Source: Sphingobacterium multivorum
GTDB taxonomy: Bacteria; Bacteroidota; Bacteroidia; Sphingobacteriales; Sphingobacteriaceae
Assembly: GCF_900457465.1 (NCBI RefSeq)
Contig: NZ_UAUU01000002.1
Location: 1-64,000, forward strand
DNA length: 64,000 nucleotides
Direction: 5' to 3'
Made by a program: the position numbers and the translations under genes. A model generated the notes under the pieces. That model was not told where the DNA came from. It did no database searches and saw only the letters and a program-made list of their open reading frames with translations. Numbering within the stretch: the stretch's first letter is position 1; each line of letters starts with the position of its first letter. Shown here piece by piece: positions 46,425-56,175 of this stretch.

Positions 46425-46952
46425 TTAGCCAGCCCCCAGCTCTTCAGCCAGCGATTGTAAGCCTTGATTAGCTTCTTCAAATCGTTTGAGTTCGACCGCA
46501 TAAGATTCCGTAACCGTTTCGAGCAAGGCACTTCCCGCGGTAAAGTCAACATAAGCCATCACCGTATCACCACCCCACATCCAGTCAAAAATCAGGGCAT
46601 AACCCTCCAAAACAAAGCCTTCCAATTGTTTTAAAAGAGCCAGCATCGGCAATATTTCAAGATAGTTTTCACTGAAGTTCAGTACGGCGAATGTCCAGTG
46701 TTGCTTTTCCTCATCGTAATACTCCTTCGCACCATAAAATTGATCCTTGAGCAGATTATCGAAGACTTCACGAATGCGCGCCTGTGAATAACTTGGAATA
46801 ATTTCCAACGTTGTTTTGCTGTACATCTGCCGACTCTCCCACCACTGCGACCAATTATCATCTTTGTTCGGGGAAATCGGTTTAGAAGAAAAATACTCGT
46901 TTAATCTCGATTTTTCTATTTTAATACTTATGTAAAGGCTATCCAGTTCCAT
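46425..46952 (-). CDS. Hypothetical soluble protein
   Basis: A 175-residue protein without signal or membrane segments. Conserved-looking aromatic stretches (NWSQWWESRQMYS, YALIFDWMWGGDTVMAYVD) suggest a compact alpha/beta fold. I recognise no family; its small size and single-gene setting would fit an immunity-type or orphan protein. It lies 36 bp downstream of a frameshifted hypothetical gene on the same strand. Confidence 0.65.
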   Translation of the reverse strand: MELDSLYISIKIEKSRLNEYFSSKPISPNKDDNWSQWWESRQMYSKTTLEIIPSYSQARIREVFDNLLKDQFYGAKEYYDEEKQHWTFAVLNFSENYLEILPMLALLKQLEGFVLEGYALIFDWMWGGDTVMAYVDFTAGSALLETVTESYAVELKRFEEANQGLQSLAEELGAG

Positions 46953-46988
46953 ACGATTGTTCTAAGCTATTCTTAACTTTTTTAAACG

Positions 46989-47530
46989 TTACCAGCTCGA
47001 CAGTTTGATCTTACCATCGCTATCAAAATCGGTATTATCGGTCACTCTTTTGAGGTTCAGCTGCTTCAATGATAGGCCTTCTTTCAGGGGCAAATCGGCA
47101 GCTTTCATCCGAAATAAGGGATAAGATAGCGGCTTCTCATTCCATTCGAGCACAAAATGATAGCCATCTACGATCTTTTGCTGGTCGTCGGTTTTGATGA
47201 TCAAGATATTGTGGAAGGTTTGCTCCGGCTTGGCCGGATCACTATCTGGTGAGATCCCCCTTGCTTTATAGGTGGCGATAAACTTGTAATAATGGTACTT
47301 GCCATTTACGGGATTGAATACTAATTCGCGGCTGTTGTTTTCCTTGATTAAAGCTGAAAAAGACTGCTCAAATCATCCAGCAACTTATAATTAAAATCAG
47401 TATTGATCTTATTGGCGACCAATATATAGGTCTTTTCATCTTTACCGGCACTATTTCCCTTCGCTTGGTTTTGTGCAGCGACCGAATAACAAGTAAACCA
47501 GCCTAACAATAGGACTATTAAATATCTCAT
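46989..47530 (-). pseudogene. Exported hypothetical protein, one-base frameshift
   Basis: The first frame from 47530 has a signal peptide (LGWFTCYSVAAQ) and continues to LLDDLSSLF before a premature TAA. The next frame continues sensibly (LIKENNSRELVFNPVNGKYH, TYKARGISPDSD) to a stop at 46989. Adding one base to the five-A tract at plus-strand 47357-47361 joins them into 180 residues. The mature part looks like a beta-rich periplasmic domain of unknown family. One-base homopolymer loss makes sequencing error as likely as true decay. Confidence 0.55.
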
Positions 47531-47900
47531 CCTACTAATTTATTAAAAATCAAAGAATAATACCTTAGTTGGCCAACAATCATTTTATTTTTCGATTTCT
47601 AGGTGACACAAGCAGGAAACTTTTACACTACTCCAATAAATTTTCCACTAGCTTATTATGTATTGGTCAATTGGGAGCCATTATTCTCGCAAATGCCCAA
47701 TCATCCTGTAACCAAATTGCAGCTTTTAGCGTCTGGAGCGAACTATTAACTTATATTTATTAAGTTTGTAGCATAACGCATATTATTTCCGTTTGCAATA
47801 GTATAGTATCAAAATAAATTATGAAAAGACCTATTTTAACGAAATGCGCAGTTTTATTGATTTTCCTGTAAGACTTCTTACTGATCTATTTTACATTATT
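47531..47900. other. Intergenic region without a supportable gene
   Basis: A 64-codon plus-strand frame (47569-47763) has no family features. At 47821 an ATG opens a 16-codon frame (MKRPILTKCAVLLIFL) that resembles a severed signal peptide. The region should hold the promoter for the lipoprotein gene at 47901. Confidence 0.4.
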
Positions 47901-48617
47901 ATGCTAAACATATTTCAAAAAGTGAATAAAGGACAATGGTTGCTCTTTATCCTACCATTCTTTCTATTTGGGTGCGAAAAAGATGAGCGCGATGGCACAA
48001 CCTGTGCGCAGAATTGTATTGTACTATCGGGAGTTGTTGTGGATACTCCTGCGAACAAATTATTATCTGATGTAGAAATAGGGATTTCTTTCCAATATTA
48101 CAGTTCGTTCCTTAAACCATCTATAAGTTTGGGGAAAACAAAGACAGATACCAAAGGCAAATATAGTTTTCGATTTGATGCCAGCAAATACCTATCCCGA
48201 GAAGGCTTTTTTATAGTTAGTGTCAAAAAGAATGGTTATTATCTTAATGCATACCATCCAGATTCCTATCAAAGCGTAGCTTCTTATGACTTGGACGAGC
48301 TCAAGTATGACACGCCAACTGATGAACGAATAATGCTTTTCAAAAGGGGGGAAATGGAGTTGCATCTCAAAAATGTCAAAAAACTCGATTTGAAAATGCT
48401 CTCGGTTAGCTATGGTCCAGAGAAATCCAATACTGGTTTTTCTATCGCTCCTGTCCCTCGTGATTTGGATACCATCGTTAGGATAACGATTCCTGCCGAT
48501 ATGGAATCTGTATTAAAATGGCAAGGCTATAATGGACCGAACCCCTTACAACTCGACAAGGCCGCCACTGTTAATTCAGAAAAAGGAAGCTTTACACGTT
48601 ATCAGTTAGATTTCTAG
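47901..48617 (+). CDS. Hypothetical lipoprotein with carboxypeptidase-regulatory-like fold
   Basis: From the ATG at 47901 the product has 238 residues with a lipoprotein signal ending FFLFGC. The next 110 residues resemble a CarboxypepD_reg-type beta-sandwich (VVVDTPANKLLSDVEIGI, TKTDTKGKYSFRFDASK). The remainder is beta-rich and unrecognised. The longer frame from 47844 adds 19 residues before the signal peptide and is less likely. It precedes an outer-membrane barrel gene by 60 bp, on the same strand, suggesting a pair. Confidence 0.7.
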   Translation: MLNIFQKVNKGQWLLFILPFFLFGCEKDERDGTTCAQNCIVLSGVVVDTPANKLLSDVEIGISFQYYSSFLKPSISLGKTKTDTKGKYSFRFDASKYLSREGFFIVSVKKNGYYLNAYHPDSYQSVASYDLDELKYDTPTDERIMLFKRGEMELHLKNVKKLDLKMLSVSYGPEKSNTGFSIAPVPRDLDTIVRITIPADMESVLKWQGYNGPNPLQLDKAATVNSEKGSFTRYQLDF

Positions 48618-48677
48618 TGAGAATTAGCGCCAATTAAAAAGAGAAAACAATTATAAAATCTATAATCATACATTCAT

Positions 48678-49301
48678 ATGCTTAAAAAATTACATTGCAG
48701 AATATTCCTTTTCCTTTTAACTTTATCAGGATCCTCCCTCTATGCGCAGCAAAACAATAGTGGCAGTTATGACATCGAACTTTCTATTACTCCCCTAGCT
48801 GAGAGTACTATTGGACCTCGGAAAAGCCTTATGGGAGCCGGTAGCGACGACAGTAAGAATTATATCGCTGGATTGCTCCGCGTAGGCTATCACTATAATG
48901 AAACATGGTCGTTTGGTGCAGGTGTGGGCTATTCCCACCAGAACATCACGACAACATCGGCAATAGTCGATCCATCGGTGGAGCGGATGCAATATTCCTC
49001 GGAACTTTCTATTTGGGAATTCCCTTTAGATGCCAGGGTAAAATTTTTGAAATATCTCTACGCAAATGCGGGACCGCTGTTACACTTCCAGCAGAACGCA
49101 AATAGTTATGTAGACAAGCAGCATGGCATAGGTTTCCATATTGGACTAGGCGCAAAGGTTCCATTATCCCAACAGTTTGCTGTCTTGCTGTCGCCAAATT
49201 ACAAAATGTACTCCCTCATCCCTTTCCAATCGGGAAGAAATTATGATCGCGTGCAGGCTTTGGGAATTACGGTTGGGGTGAATTATAAGTTTGCAAAATA
49301 G
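48678..49301 (+). CDS. Outer membrane beta-barrel protein
   Basis: A 207-residue protein with a signal peptide (ending GSSLYAQ) and a PorT/OmpW-like eight-strand barrel pattern: alternating hydrophobic strands such as GYHYNETWSFGAGVGYSH and a terminal ALGITVGVNYKFAK. Function is unknown. It follows a lipoprotein gene on the same strand and may act with it at the outer membrane. Confidence 0.8.
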   Translation: MLKKLHCRIFLFLLTLSGSSLYAQQNNSGSYDIELSITPLAESTIGPRKSLMGAGSDDSKNYIAGLLRVGYHYNETWSFGAGVGYSHQNITTTSAIVDPSVERMQYSSELSIWEFPLDARVKFLKYLYANAGPLLHFQQNANSYVDKQHGIGFHIGLGAKVPLSQQFAVLLSPNYKMYSLIPFQSGRNYDRVQALGITVGVNYKFAK

Positions 49302-49407
49302 CATTTGCCGGATAAAGGAAATACGGCTGACCTATCAGCAAACTACTGACATAGTCCACCTGTAAGTCAGCCACAGCTATATCATGAATGATTTAGCAAT
49401 ATTGCTT

Positions 49408-50361
49408 TTAGGCCTTCTCAAACCAACGTTTAAAATCAGCAGCATGGTAACGGCTTACCAATATATCATCTTGCTTCTCAAAAGACGGCTTTAGTTCAAT
49501 CGTTAATATACCATTTTCTAAAGCACGATATTCTTTGATGATACTCCGATTAACGATATAACGTCTGTACATCAGGTAATATTGATTATGGTCGAGGACC
49601 TTCATCAATGTCTCGAGGCTATAGTTGTGTGTATATTCCTTACTACTCGTCAAGGTCAGGAGCTTCTTATCATTCGCCGAGCTTTTGATAAAGGCAATGC
49701 CGTCAAGTGCGACATAGTTATCTTCATAACCGTATTTCACCCCAAGACAAGGAGCAAGCTTGATCGCATCGGAAAGGTCCTCACTCCGCTCATCCTCCAA
49801 TTTCATTTGCAGTGTTTCATAACTTACAACTACCTCCCTGAGAGCAGCCAACTCAAGTTCTGCCTCTAAGTATTGATCTTTCACAAATCGGGCAAATCGC
49901 ATAACGTATATCACCAGAAATAACATGTTCAAGATGCTAATAAACAATAACACAAACCTAAATTCGTGCCGCATGTAAGGTATGATAGCCCCCCAGCCTT
50001 TTGCAGTGAAAGGAAAAAATACCAGCATCACAAAAACCACTGTAAGTAGTGCAGGCAACAGCAGTCCGTAGAGAATTTGCCTGATCAGACGAGGCTTAAA
50101 ATCTGTCAGCCACGATAATCTGCTATCCATATACCGATTAAAAATATGTGCCCCACGAAGCACAGCCATAACGATCAGCGAAGAAAGAAACCAATAGAGA
50201 TAAAATTTGGGCATTGCATACCTCACATCAAAAACAAGAAATTTGTTGGGCGAACAGAAAAAATTACCCAACAAAACAGCCAACAATAGCTGAACCCTAA
50301 TCGGGATGTAGTTAACCTGAATCTCGGAATGAAATTTCTCAATAAGTTTTTTAGTTTGCAT
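49408..50361 (-). CDS. Membrane-bound LytTR family transcriptional regulator
   Basis: A 317-residue protein with four membrane helices in residues 20-165, a short coiled segment, and a C-terminal LytTR DNA-binding domain (about 220-310; YVALDGIAFIKSSANDKK, YLMYRRYIVNRSIIKEY). It lacks a histidine kinase or receiver domain, so it is a one-component, membrane-tethered regulator. It is convergent with the barrel gene and preceded by a strong hairpin in its leader. Targets are unknown. Confidence 0.85.
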   Translation of the reverse strand: MQTKKLIEKFHSEIQVNYIPIRVQLLLAVLLGNFFCSPNKFLVFDVRYAMPKFYLYWFLSSLIVMAVLRGAHIFNRYMDSRLSWLTDFKPRLIRQILYGLLLPALLTVVFVMLVFFPFTAKGWGAIIPYMRHEFRFVLLFISILNMLFLVIYVMRFARFVKDQYLEAELELAALREVVVSYETLQMKLEDERSEDLSDAIKLAPCLGVKYGYEDNYVALDGIAFIKSSANDKKLLTLTSSKEYTHNYSLETLMKVLDHNQYYLMYRRYIVNRSIIKEYRALENGILTIELKPSFEKQDDILVSRYHAADFKRWFEKA

Positions 50362-50426
50362 AAAGTTTAATCGGTTAAGGCAAACTAAAATAAAAATTTT
50401 CCGGATAAAAAATTAAAAATAGCGTT

Positions 50427-50466
50427 GCAGGATTCCGTCAAAATTTACGGAATCCTGCTTTATTTT
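50427..50466 (+). terminator. Strong hairpin with T-rich tail upstream of the LytTR gene
   Basis: GCAGGATTCCGT and ACGGAATCCTGC form a perfect 12-bp stem with an 8-base loop, followed on the plus strand by TTTATTTT. No plus-strand gene ends here, so it is either the end of an unannotated transcript antisense to the LytTR gene, or a structured leader for the LytTR mRNA on the minus strand. Confidence 0.65.
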
Positions 50467-50717
50467 GCTTGCGTACTTAAATACGCACCACCATTCATGC
50501 TATAATCTCATTTTTACATAAGACACAAATAACCGCCTTAAACAACCTCAAAGCGATATTCTAGTTCAATCTCACTTACCATTCGTCTGTTTTTCCAACA
50601 TTTCACCTTGTCTTCAACGTAAGACCTTCATAATTTTACAATAACGCAATTAATTATTGGATAAACAGCTACATCCAGGCCATTTGACAAAAGCCATACG
50701 ACTATAGACCAAAAAAA

Positions 50718-51860
50718 ATGATTATGAGAAAACTAAGAATAACCTATGGACATTCTTTTTATAGTTCCTCGATAGAACAGTGTTTCTATTGCGAACGCCA
50801 CTTGAGTGACCATAACAACTGGACCAACCTCCAGCGGTGCAATGACCTATTTCGTCCATCGACGAAATTGTGCGGCAATAAGATCAGAGTTGTCGTATGC
50901 CATACCTGCCAAAGAGCCAAATCACGGCTTGAACCCGAAGAGTTTATCGAAATACTGCAAGCCAGCTTTGACAAGATACAGGAGTTTAAATATATTGCTC
51001 TATCGCATATCCAGACCATCATCAGCAATATTCTTTACATTCTGGATCATCTGGAGCCCGATCTCAACGGACGGAATCTTACTGTGCTCAAGAGAACTGA
51101 CTCCGAAAAGCCTCAATTAAAATACCAGGCTGTATCCAGCCCTCTTTCTATCCAACAGAACGCATCCCAGATTAACACAAGTCTGACCTGCTATTACTGC
51201 AATACACCATTAGACATCTCACGGCAAGATCCCAGCCTTCAGATCACCCGCGATCATGTACGCCCTATTTCCAAACATCCTGAATCCAGAAAGATTGTAT
51301 TTAGCTGTCATAGTTGCAACAACAGCAAGGCGAATGATGAGCCTGAAATTTTTCTGGCAAAACTAAAAATTGCCCATTATCATAAACAGAGCTATAAGAA
51401 AATACCCTATCATCTTCTAAGCACTATTATTGTTAATCTACAAGATTTGATCCATAAGTCCCTGAAGCCTTTTGCGCCATACCCGGTACTAGACATCCTC
51501 CAACGCTACGACCTTTCGCTCCTGCGACAACAGCTTCACGATAAAAAGCGGCAACTTTGGCTCGAGCGGATTGATGACTACGCCTTGCTAGAATTGCTCT
51601 TGCTTTGTCTCGGTGCTCAAAACAAACGTTCAAGGGATGGCTTAGCACATGATGCTGCTTTTTTTAACATCACACTTTGTCAAGAGCGACTTGAACTGGC
51701 ATTGGAGATCGGATGGATATCCGCATTTTACCGCATCGATACGATCGATTTTCACGCGCTGATGGAGGAGCAGGAGTTTGATCAATTTTATATTCTAAGC
51801 GATCGAGGCCGCGCGGCCCTACAGCTGGAGACAGTCTGTAGTCAACAACAAAAAAAGTAA
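50718..51860 (+). CDS. Tandem HNH-endonuclease-like protein
   Basis: A 380-residue protein with two HNH-like zinc-finger modules. The first has C22-x2-C25 and C61-x2-C64 but NDLF where the catalytic D-H should be, so it looks inactive. The second is canonical: C158-x2-C161, the D179-H180 pair in TRDHVRPISK, and C197-x2-C200 followed by NNSKAND. The C-terminal 150 residues are helical. HNH proteins of this kind nick or cut DNA in mobile elements, restriction or defence systems. The next gene starts 2 bp after this one ends, so they form an operon. I do not recognise the pair as a named system. Confidence 0.75.
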   Translation: MIMRKLRITYGHSFYSSSIEQCFYCERHLSDHNNWTNLQRCNDLFRPSTKLCGNKIRVVVCHTCQRAKSRLEPEEFIEILQASFDKIQEFKYIALSHIQTIISNILYILDHLEPDLNGRNLTVLKRTDSEKPQLKYQAVSSPLSIQQNASQINTSLTCYYCNTPLDISRQDPSLQITRDHVRPISKHPESRKIVFSCHSCNNSKANDEPEIFLAKLKIAHYHKQSYKKIPYHLLSTIIVNLQDLIHKSLKPFAPYPVLDILQRYDLSLLRQQLHDKKRQLWLERIDDYALLELLLLCLGAQNKRSRDGLAHDAAFFNITLCQERLELALEIGWISAFYRIDTIDFHALMEEQEFDQFYILSDRGRAALQLETVCSQQQKK

Positions 51861-51862
51861 AC

Positions 51863-53017
51863 ATGATCCGATCATTAAACCAATTGGAAGACGCAATCCA
51901 TGCGTATGGCATACTGCAAGATAGTGGGACAGAAAGCTCCATCCCGAACGACAAATCCATTATAGTCGCTTGCGAAGCCCTGATCCGCGATTCGGAACAG
52001 CTGTATATCAGCCATGAAAAATCAGGCATGGCCAAGGAATCTTTTCGACGCTACTACACCAAATTCAGGCTCCTTTTCGATAAATTATATAGGTACAAAT
52101 CTTATCAGCCAGATCATACCGTTGCAAAAATTCATGAAGGTATCTGGCAGAGTATTCACCATTTTAAAGAACATATGAATCCACTGGAAGAGCTCCCCCT
52201 ATACGATCAGCAGCTGCTCAAGGAGAGCAGTCTCAAAAAACTTGCTAAGCTATCTATGGATTTAAACGCCAAGCAACTGGACGAAGAATATCTTTTAGAA
52301 ATCAACTATGGACTACACAGTCTTTTTGACGAACATAAGCTGCCGCGGCTACTTTTTTATCATTGTGAATGGCTAGCGACCTTCCTTTCGGCACTGGAAA
52401 GCCTCGCGCAGGATCAGCGTGACAAGCACTATGCGAAGCGCTTTATTGAGTTATTGATCCGTTACAATTTTAATTATCTCGGCCTACGCAACCGGTGGCA
52501 CGAGCAGCTCGAACGGAAACTCGCCCCCCTTTCAAAATCGGACCAAATATCCTCGCTATTGCTGCTGGAAAAGGAGATCACACACTACCGCCCCCTCCCC
52601 ATGAACAACTATGATATTGATCAGCCCAATCTCAAGACAATGATGAATGAATATATCGGAGCTGAACTAGATTATCTTCAAAAAATCTCGAAACTAGAAT
52701 CGGAGGAAAAGGATACGCGCCAGGAGATCTCTGCTTCTTCTAACGGAATCCATATGACACTCACAGGAGAAGGAATCACCTGCCTATTCCATTATTCCAG
52801 CAAAGTCGGTCTTTTTAAGGACAAGCATAAGAGTGATGCTGCCATAGGAGTAGCACAACATATCGTCACCAATCGTGGTAACCATATTACTGCAAACCAG
52901 CTGACAAAATTCAACAAATTTGAACATATATTAAGCCTCTATCTCGTCGAGGACAAACTCAAAGAAATGCTACATTTCATAAAAAAAGACATTGAAGACG
53001 TTGAGCTAAGAAAATAA
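51863..53017 (+). CDS. Partner of the HNH protein, function unknown
   Basis: A 384-residue, almost entirely helical cytoplasmic protein without membrane segments. Residues 1-280 are charged helices (YYTKFRLLFDKLYRYKSY, LLFYHCEWLATFLSALES). The last 80 residues form a separate small domain (IAQHIVTN-like segment within GVAQHIVTNRGNHITANQL). Some general likeness to regulatory proteins of Bacteroidota conjugative elements is visible, but not enough to name a family. It is tightly coupled to the HNH gene, so the two products probably act together. Confidence 0.7.
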   Translation: MIRSLNQLEDAIHAYGILQDSGTESSIPNDKSIIVACEALIRDSEQLYISHEKSGMAKESFRRYYTKFRLLFDKLYRYKSYQPDHTVAKIHEGIWQSIHHFKEHMNPLEELPLYDQQLLKESSLKKLAKLSMDLNAKQLDEEYLLEINYGLHSLFDEHKLPRLLFYHCEWLATFLSALESLAQDQRDKHYAKRFIELLIRYNFNYLGLRNRWHEQLERKLAPLSKSDQISSLLLLEKEITHYRPLPMNNYDIDQPNLKTMMNEYIGAELDYLQKISKLESEEKDTRQEISASSNGIHMTLTGEGITCLFHYSSKVGLFKDKHKSDAAIGVAQHIVTNRGNHITANQLTKFNKFEHILSLYLVEDKLKEMLHFIKKDIEDVELRK

Positions 53018-53335
53018 TTCAAAAAAACACCTGCTTTATTACCTTAAAAAAAGCCTTTTTAGAAAAACTTGGGGGATTCCAGTTTATCCCCCTCCTACCC
53101 TCGGTCTACGAGATAACCTCCTGAAGGCGAAAAGGCCGAATACCTATCATGAGGTCATTTTGAGCCCGCTATGCACTCCATCTGTGCCATGAGCAAAATA
53201 ACTATCGCTTATCCCCTATTCTATCTCTAACAATCGCTTGAGACGTATTAAAAGCCGATTTCTTTCAAAAATCCTTCTACATGGAATGAAGTGATGTTGT
53301 CCTTACTTTGCTTTCAGACTTACACAGTATAAACA
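53018..53335. other. Intergenic region after the HNH operon
   Basis: No gene is supported. A short hairpin (GGGGGAT and ATCCCCC, about 53079-53099) lies 65 bp after the operon and may end its transcript, though no T-run follows. The right part should carry the promoter of the MauE-like gene. Confidence 0.4.
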
Positions 53336-53737
53336 ATGAAAGCGACAAAGATTATATATCAGATCATCCTCATTACACTGATGGCACTTTGGATCCCGAT
53401 CAGTCTAGACAAGTTTATGAACTATGAACTATTCAAGTCTGCGATGATACAGCAGCCCTTTAGTGATCAGCTGGGTGAGTTCTTAGCCTATAGCTTGCCA
53501 GCACTTGAGCTTGCGGTGGGTCTACTTTTTATCCTACCAAAGACAAGGTTATGGGCATTTAGCTTGTCTTCGCTGTTGATGGCAGCTTTTGTGGCCTATG
53601 TAGGCTTAGCTGTCCTAAAAGTATGGGGCAAATTTCCTTGTGGCTGCGGCCTGGTCTTCCATCAGATCGGCTGGATTGCCCATCTCTGGTTAAATATCGG
53701 ATTTTTACTTATTAGCCTGCTCGGCTTATCGGCTTGA
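53336..53737 (+). CDS. MauE/DoxX-type membrane protein
   Basis: A 133-residue protein with four membrane helices. The helix-3/4 region has FPCGCGLVFHQIGWIAHLWLN, the cysteine-containing pattern of MauE-like redox-associated membrane proteins in Bacteroidota. Such proteins are thought to take part in disulfide chemistry at the membrane. Genes of this family often neighbour DUF6520 peptides, as here (54.06 kb). Its stop at 53735 might be premature, since the neighbouring frame stays open for another 30 codons. Confidence 0.8.
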   Translation: MKATKIIYQIILITLMALWIPISLDKFMNYELFKSAMIQQPFSDQLGEFLAYSLPALELAVGLLFILPKTRLWAFSLSSLLMAAFVAYVGLAVLKVWGKFPCGCGLVFHQIGWIAHLWLNIGFLLISLLGLSA

Positions 53738-54056
53738 GCTATATTTTTATAAAAATCAAACCCCTAAAAATAAAATTGCAAAAAATAGTGCTAACACAGC
53801 TGTTTCAGCAAGACAATCGGCTGCTAAAATAGAGGTTCCAGCGGAACCGAAACCCAGTCCTAGGTTACAAAGAGAATAGTGTACCAGATCAACAGCGGAA
53901 CTTGGATTCAAGGCTGATCCAAATGAAGGGCGCGTCTGCCAAAAGACACTTATGGTATTCCAGCGCTGTTGTCGATGGCTACGTACAGAAAACCGACGCA
54001 TCGAAGGGATAAAAGAAATTTAAAAACTGAAGTAAAAAAACTTAAAAATTAAAAAC
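53738..54056. other. Region between MauE-like and DUF6520 genes
   Basis: No gene is assigned. One plus-strand frame (about 53753-53878) is open and reads like a low-complexity tail (AKNSANTAVSARQSAAKIEV), and an 81-codon minus frame overlaps it; neither has family features. Remnants of an earlier peptide gene are possible. Confidence 0.35.
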
Positions 54057-54402
54057 ATGAAAAATTTAGTAAATTCCATTAAAAAACACGGCTTATCCAT
54101 ATTTGCTATGACACTTTTATTAGGTTATGGAGGTTATAGTTATGCAAAATCGATGTTCAGTACGCCTTGGTATGAAATTACAAGTATGGCATCTAATCCA
54201 AACGACGACCAATTGGGAAGTTCAACCCCCGATCCAACTTCAGGGGGAGAGTGCGACTTTCCTGAGGAAGACATCCGTTGTGCTGTACAATTCAACAATC
54301 CGAACAATCATGATCTTACAAACCAAAACCGTTGCTCAAGCTTTAGCATTATCAGGTGTAACCATCAGTGATTACACGTATAGAGACGATCCAAACAACT
54401 AA
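54057..54402 (+). pseudogene. DUF6520-type exported peptide, one-base frameshift
   Basis: The reading frame from 54057 begins with an export signal (LSIFAMTLLLGYGGYSYA) and a DUF6520-type mature region (STPWYEITSMASNPND, ECDFPEEDIRCAVQF). After DLTNQ the frame turns to nonsense, whereas the next frame gives TVAQALALSGVTISDY and ends at 54402. Removing one base from AAAA at 54325-54328 restores 114 residues. These small secreted proteins commonly follow MauE-like genes in Bacteroidota; their role is unknown. Confidence 0.6.
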
Positions 54403-54413
54403 TTTATGTCAAA

Positions 54414-54429
54414 TTGAGGCTGTCTCAAA
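54414..54429 (+). repeat. Left terminal inverted repeat of the IS
   Basis: TTGAGGCTGTCTCAAA; mismatch to the right copy at the fifth base only. The following GGCAGTCTC and T8 run turn it into a terminator-like hairpin. Confidence 0.75.
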
Positions 54430-54523
54430 AAAGGGCAGTCTCTTTTTTTTGCATTATCTAAGGTTTATTATTTGTTTTAACGGTTTGATTTTCATATATT
54501 TATAGTGTAAACAAAAAGGATAT

Positions 54524-56062
54524 ATGCCATCTCAAAGAGCTACTTTTAAGCCTTACTATCAGGACCAGATCATGGCCATTCCTCCAACTTTGGACGAACT
54601 GGTGTCCAAAGGTCATCCGGTACGTATCGTTAACGATGTAATCAACCGGATCAACATCCAGTCCCTATTGGACGCTTATAAGATAAAAGGCTGCTCCAGT
54701 TATCATCCGCAGATGTTGTTGAAAGTTTTGGTGTTTGCTACGTAAGCAATGTCTACAGCAGTCGCAAATTGGAAACGGCGTGCCGGGAGAACATCAATTT
54801 CATGTGGCTGAGCGGCATGAGCTATCCCGATCACAATACCATCAACAGATTTCCGAGGCGTTCGTTTGAAAGAAGCACTTCGTAGTGTATTTGAAGAAGT
54901 TGTCAAACTCCTATCCGAAGAAGGTCTGCTGAGTATAGAAGATGTTTACACCGATGGCACCAAGATTGAAGCCAATGCTAACAAATACACCTTTGTCTGG
55001 AAAAAAGCTATCCAGACCAATAAGGAGAAGATGAAAGCTGCCTTAAAAGATATTTGGGAATACGCCCAAAGTATCGCCAAAGCAGAGGACAACCTTCCGG
55101 AACCTCCCGATCTGACAACAATTGACCGCGAAAAAGTTCAGGCTACGGTCGATAACCTGAACCGGGTCTTGTCCGATAAACCTTCGGTAAGCAAGAAGAT
55201 GAGGGCAAAGTTGCGCTATGCGACTAAAAAACTACCCGGCCAAGATTGTTCAATATGAAGAGCAGGAAGTAACGCTTGGAGATAGAAATAGTTATAGCAA
55301 GACAGATCCCGATGCTACTTTTATGCGCATGAAAGAGGATCATATGAAAAATGGCCAGCTCAAACCAGGTTATAACATTCAGATATCTACTTCCAATCAA
55401 TACATCGTCAATTACACCATACATCCCAACCCCACAGATACCACAACGCTACCCGGTCATCTGGCACAACATGAGGCGAGCTTTGGGGAAATACTGAAAA
55501 CCATTACCGCAGATGCTGGCTATGGCAGCCAGGAGAACTATGCGTTACTAGAAGGGAAAAAACATTGGGGCCTATGTGAAATATGGTATGTTTGACAAGG
55601 AGCAGAAAAAGAGTTATTCGGGCAAGAAGCCATTCTCCGTTGATAAACTACATTATAACCCTGCAAAAGATTGCTATATCTGTCCAATGGGACAGGAAAT
55701 GAACTGCATAGGTCTATTTACACAAAAGACCTCCACAGGTTTCGAGCAAAAAATAAAAAGATATCAGGCAAAAAACTGCACAAACTGCCCATTGAACGGT
55801 GCTTGCCACAAATCACAGGGCAATAGAATCATCCAGATAAATGAACAGCTTGAGGCTTATAAAGATAGAGCATACGGATTGCTTAACAGCGATGTCGGTA
55901 TAGCCAAAAGAAAACAGCGATGTCACGATGTCGAACCAGTCTTTGGAAACATAAAAACAGAACCACGGGTTCCGAAGATTTATGCTCCGCGGTAAGGAAA
56001 AAGTGTCCATAGAATGGGGGTTATTGGCTATAGCGCAAAATCTAAGGAAAAAAGCAGCTTAA
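54524..56062 (+). pseudogene. IS1182 family transposase with five homopolymer frameshifts
   Basis: The protein matches IS1182-type transposases: N-terminal YYQDQIMAIPPTLDELVSKG and HPVR, then FMWLSGMSYPDHNTINRFRG, the DDE region with YTDGTKIEANANKYTFVWKK, and C-terminal ICPMGQEM, NHGFRRFMLRGKEKV. The frame is interrupted at about 54742 (T lost), 54858 (extra C), 55237 (extra C), 55560 (extra A) and 55947 (extra A). All five are single-base changes in short homopolymers and no in-frame stop is found between them. Correcting them yields 511 residues, normal for the family. Five independent decay events of exactly this kind would be odd, so base-calling or polishing error is likely. Confidence 0.8.
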
Positions 56063-56082
56063 AAAGCTACTTTTTGTTCTTT
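56050..56082 (+). terminator. Hairpin overlapping the transposase stop
   Basis: AAAAAGCAGCTT and AAGCTACTTTTT pair around a short loop that includes the stop codon at 56060-56062, followed by T5. It resembles a compact terminator for the transposase gene. Confidence 0.55.
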
Positions 56083-56175
56083 TTCTTCCCAAATGAACAG
56101 TTCTGTGAAATAATCAACAAACAACTCACAAATCTATCGCATAGCCATATTTAATAAAAAAGCTGCCTCAATAAA

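Noticed and set aside
54524..56062. Programmed ribosomal frameshifting in the transposase
   Set aside because: Five shifts in both directions at different short homopolymers do not match the single, defined slippery site used by some IS families.
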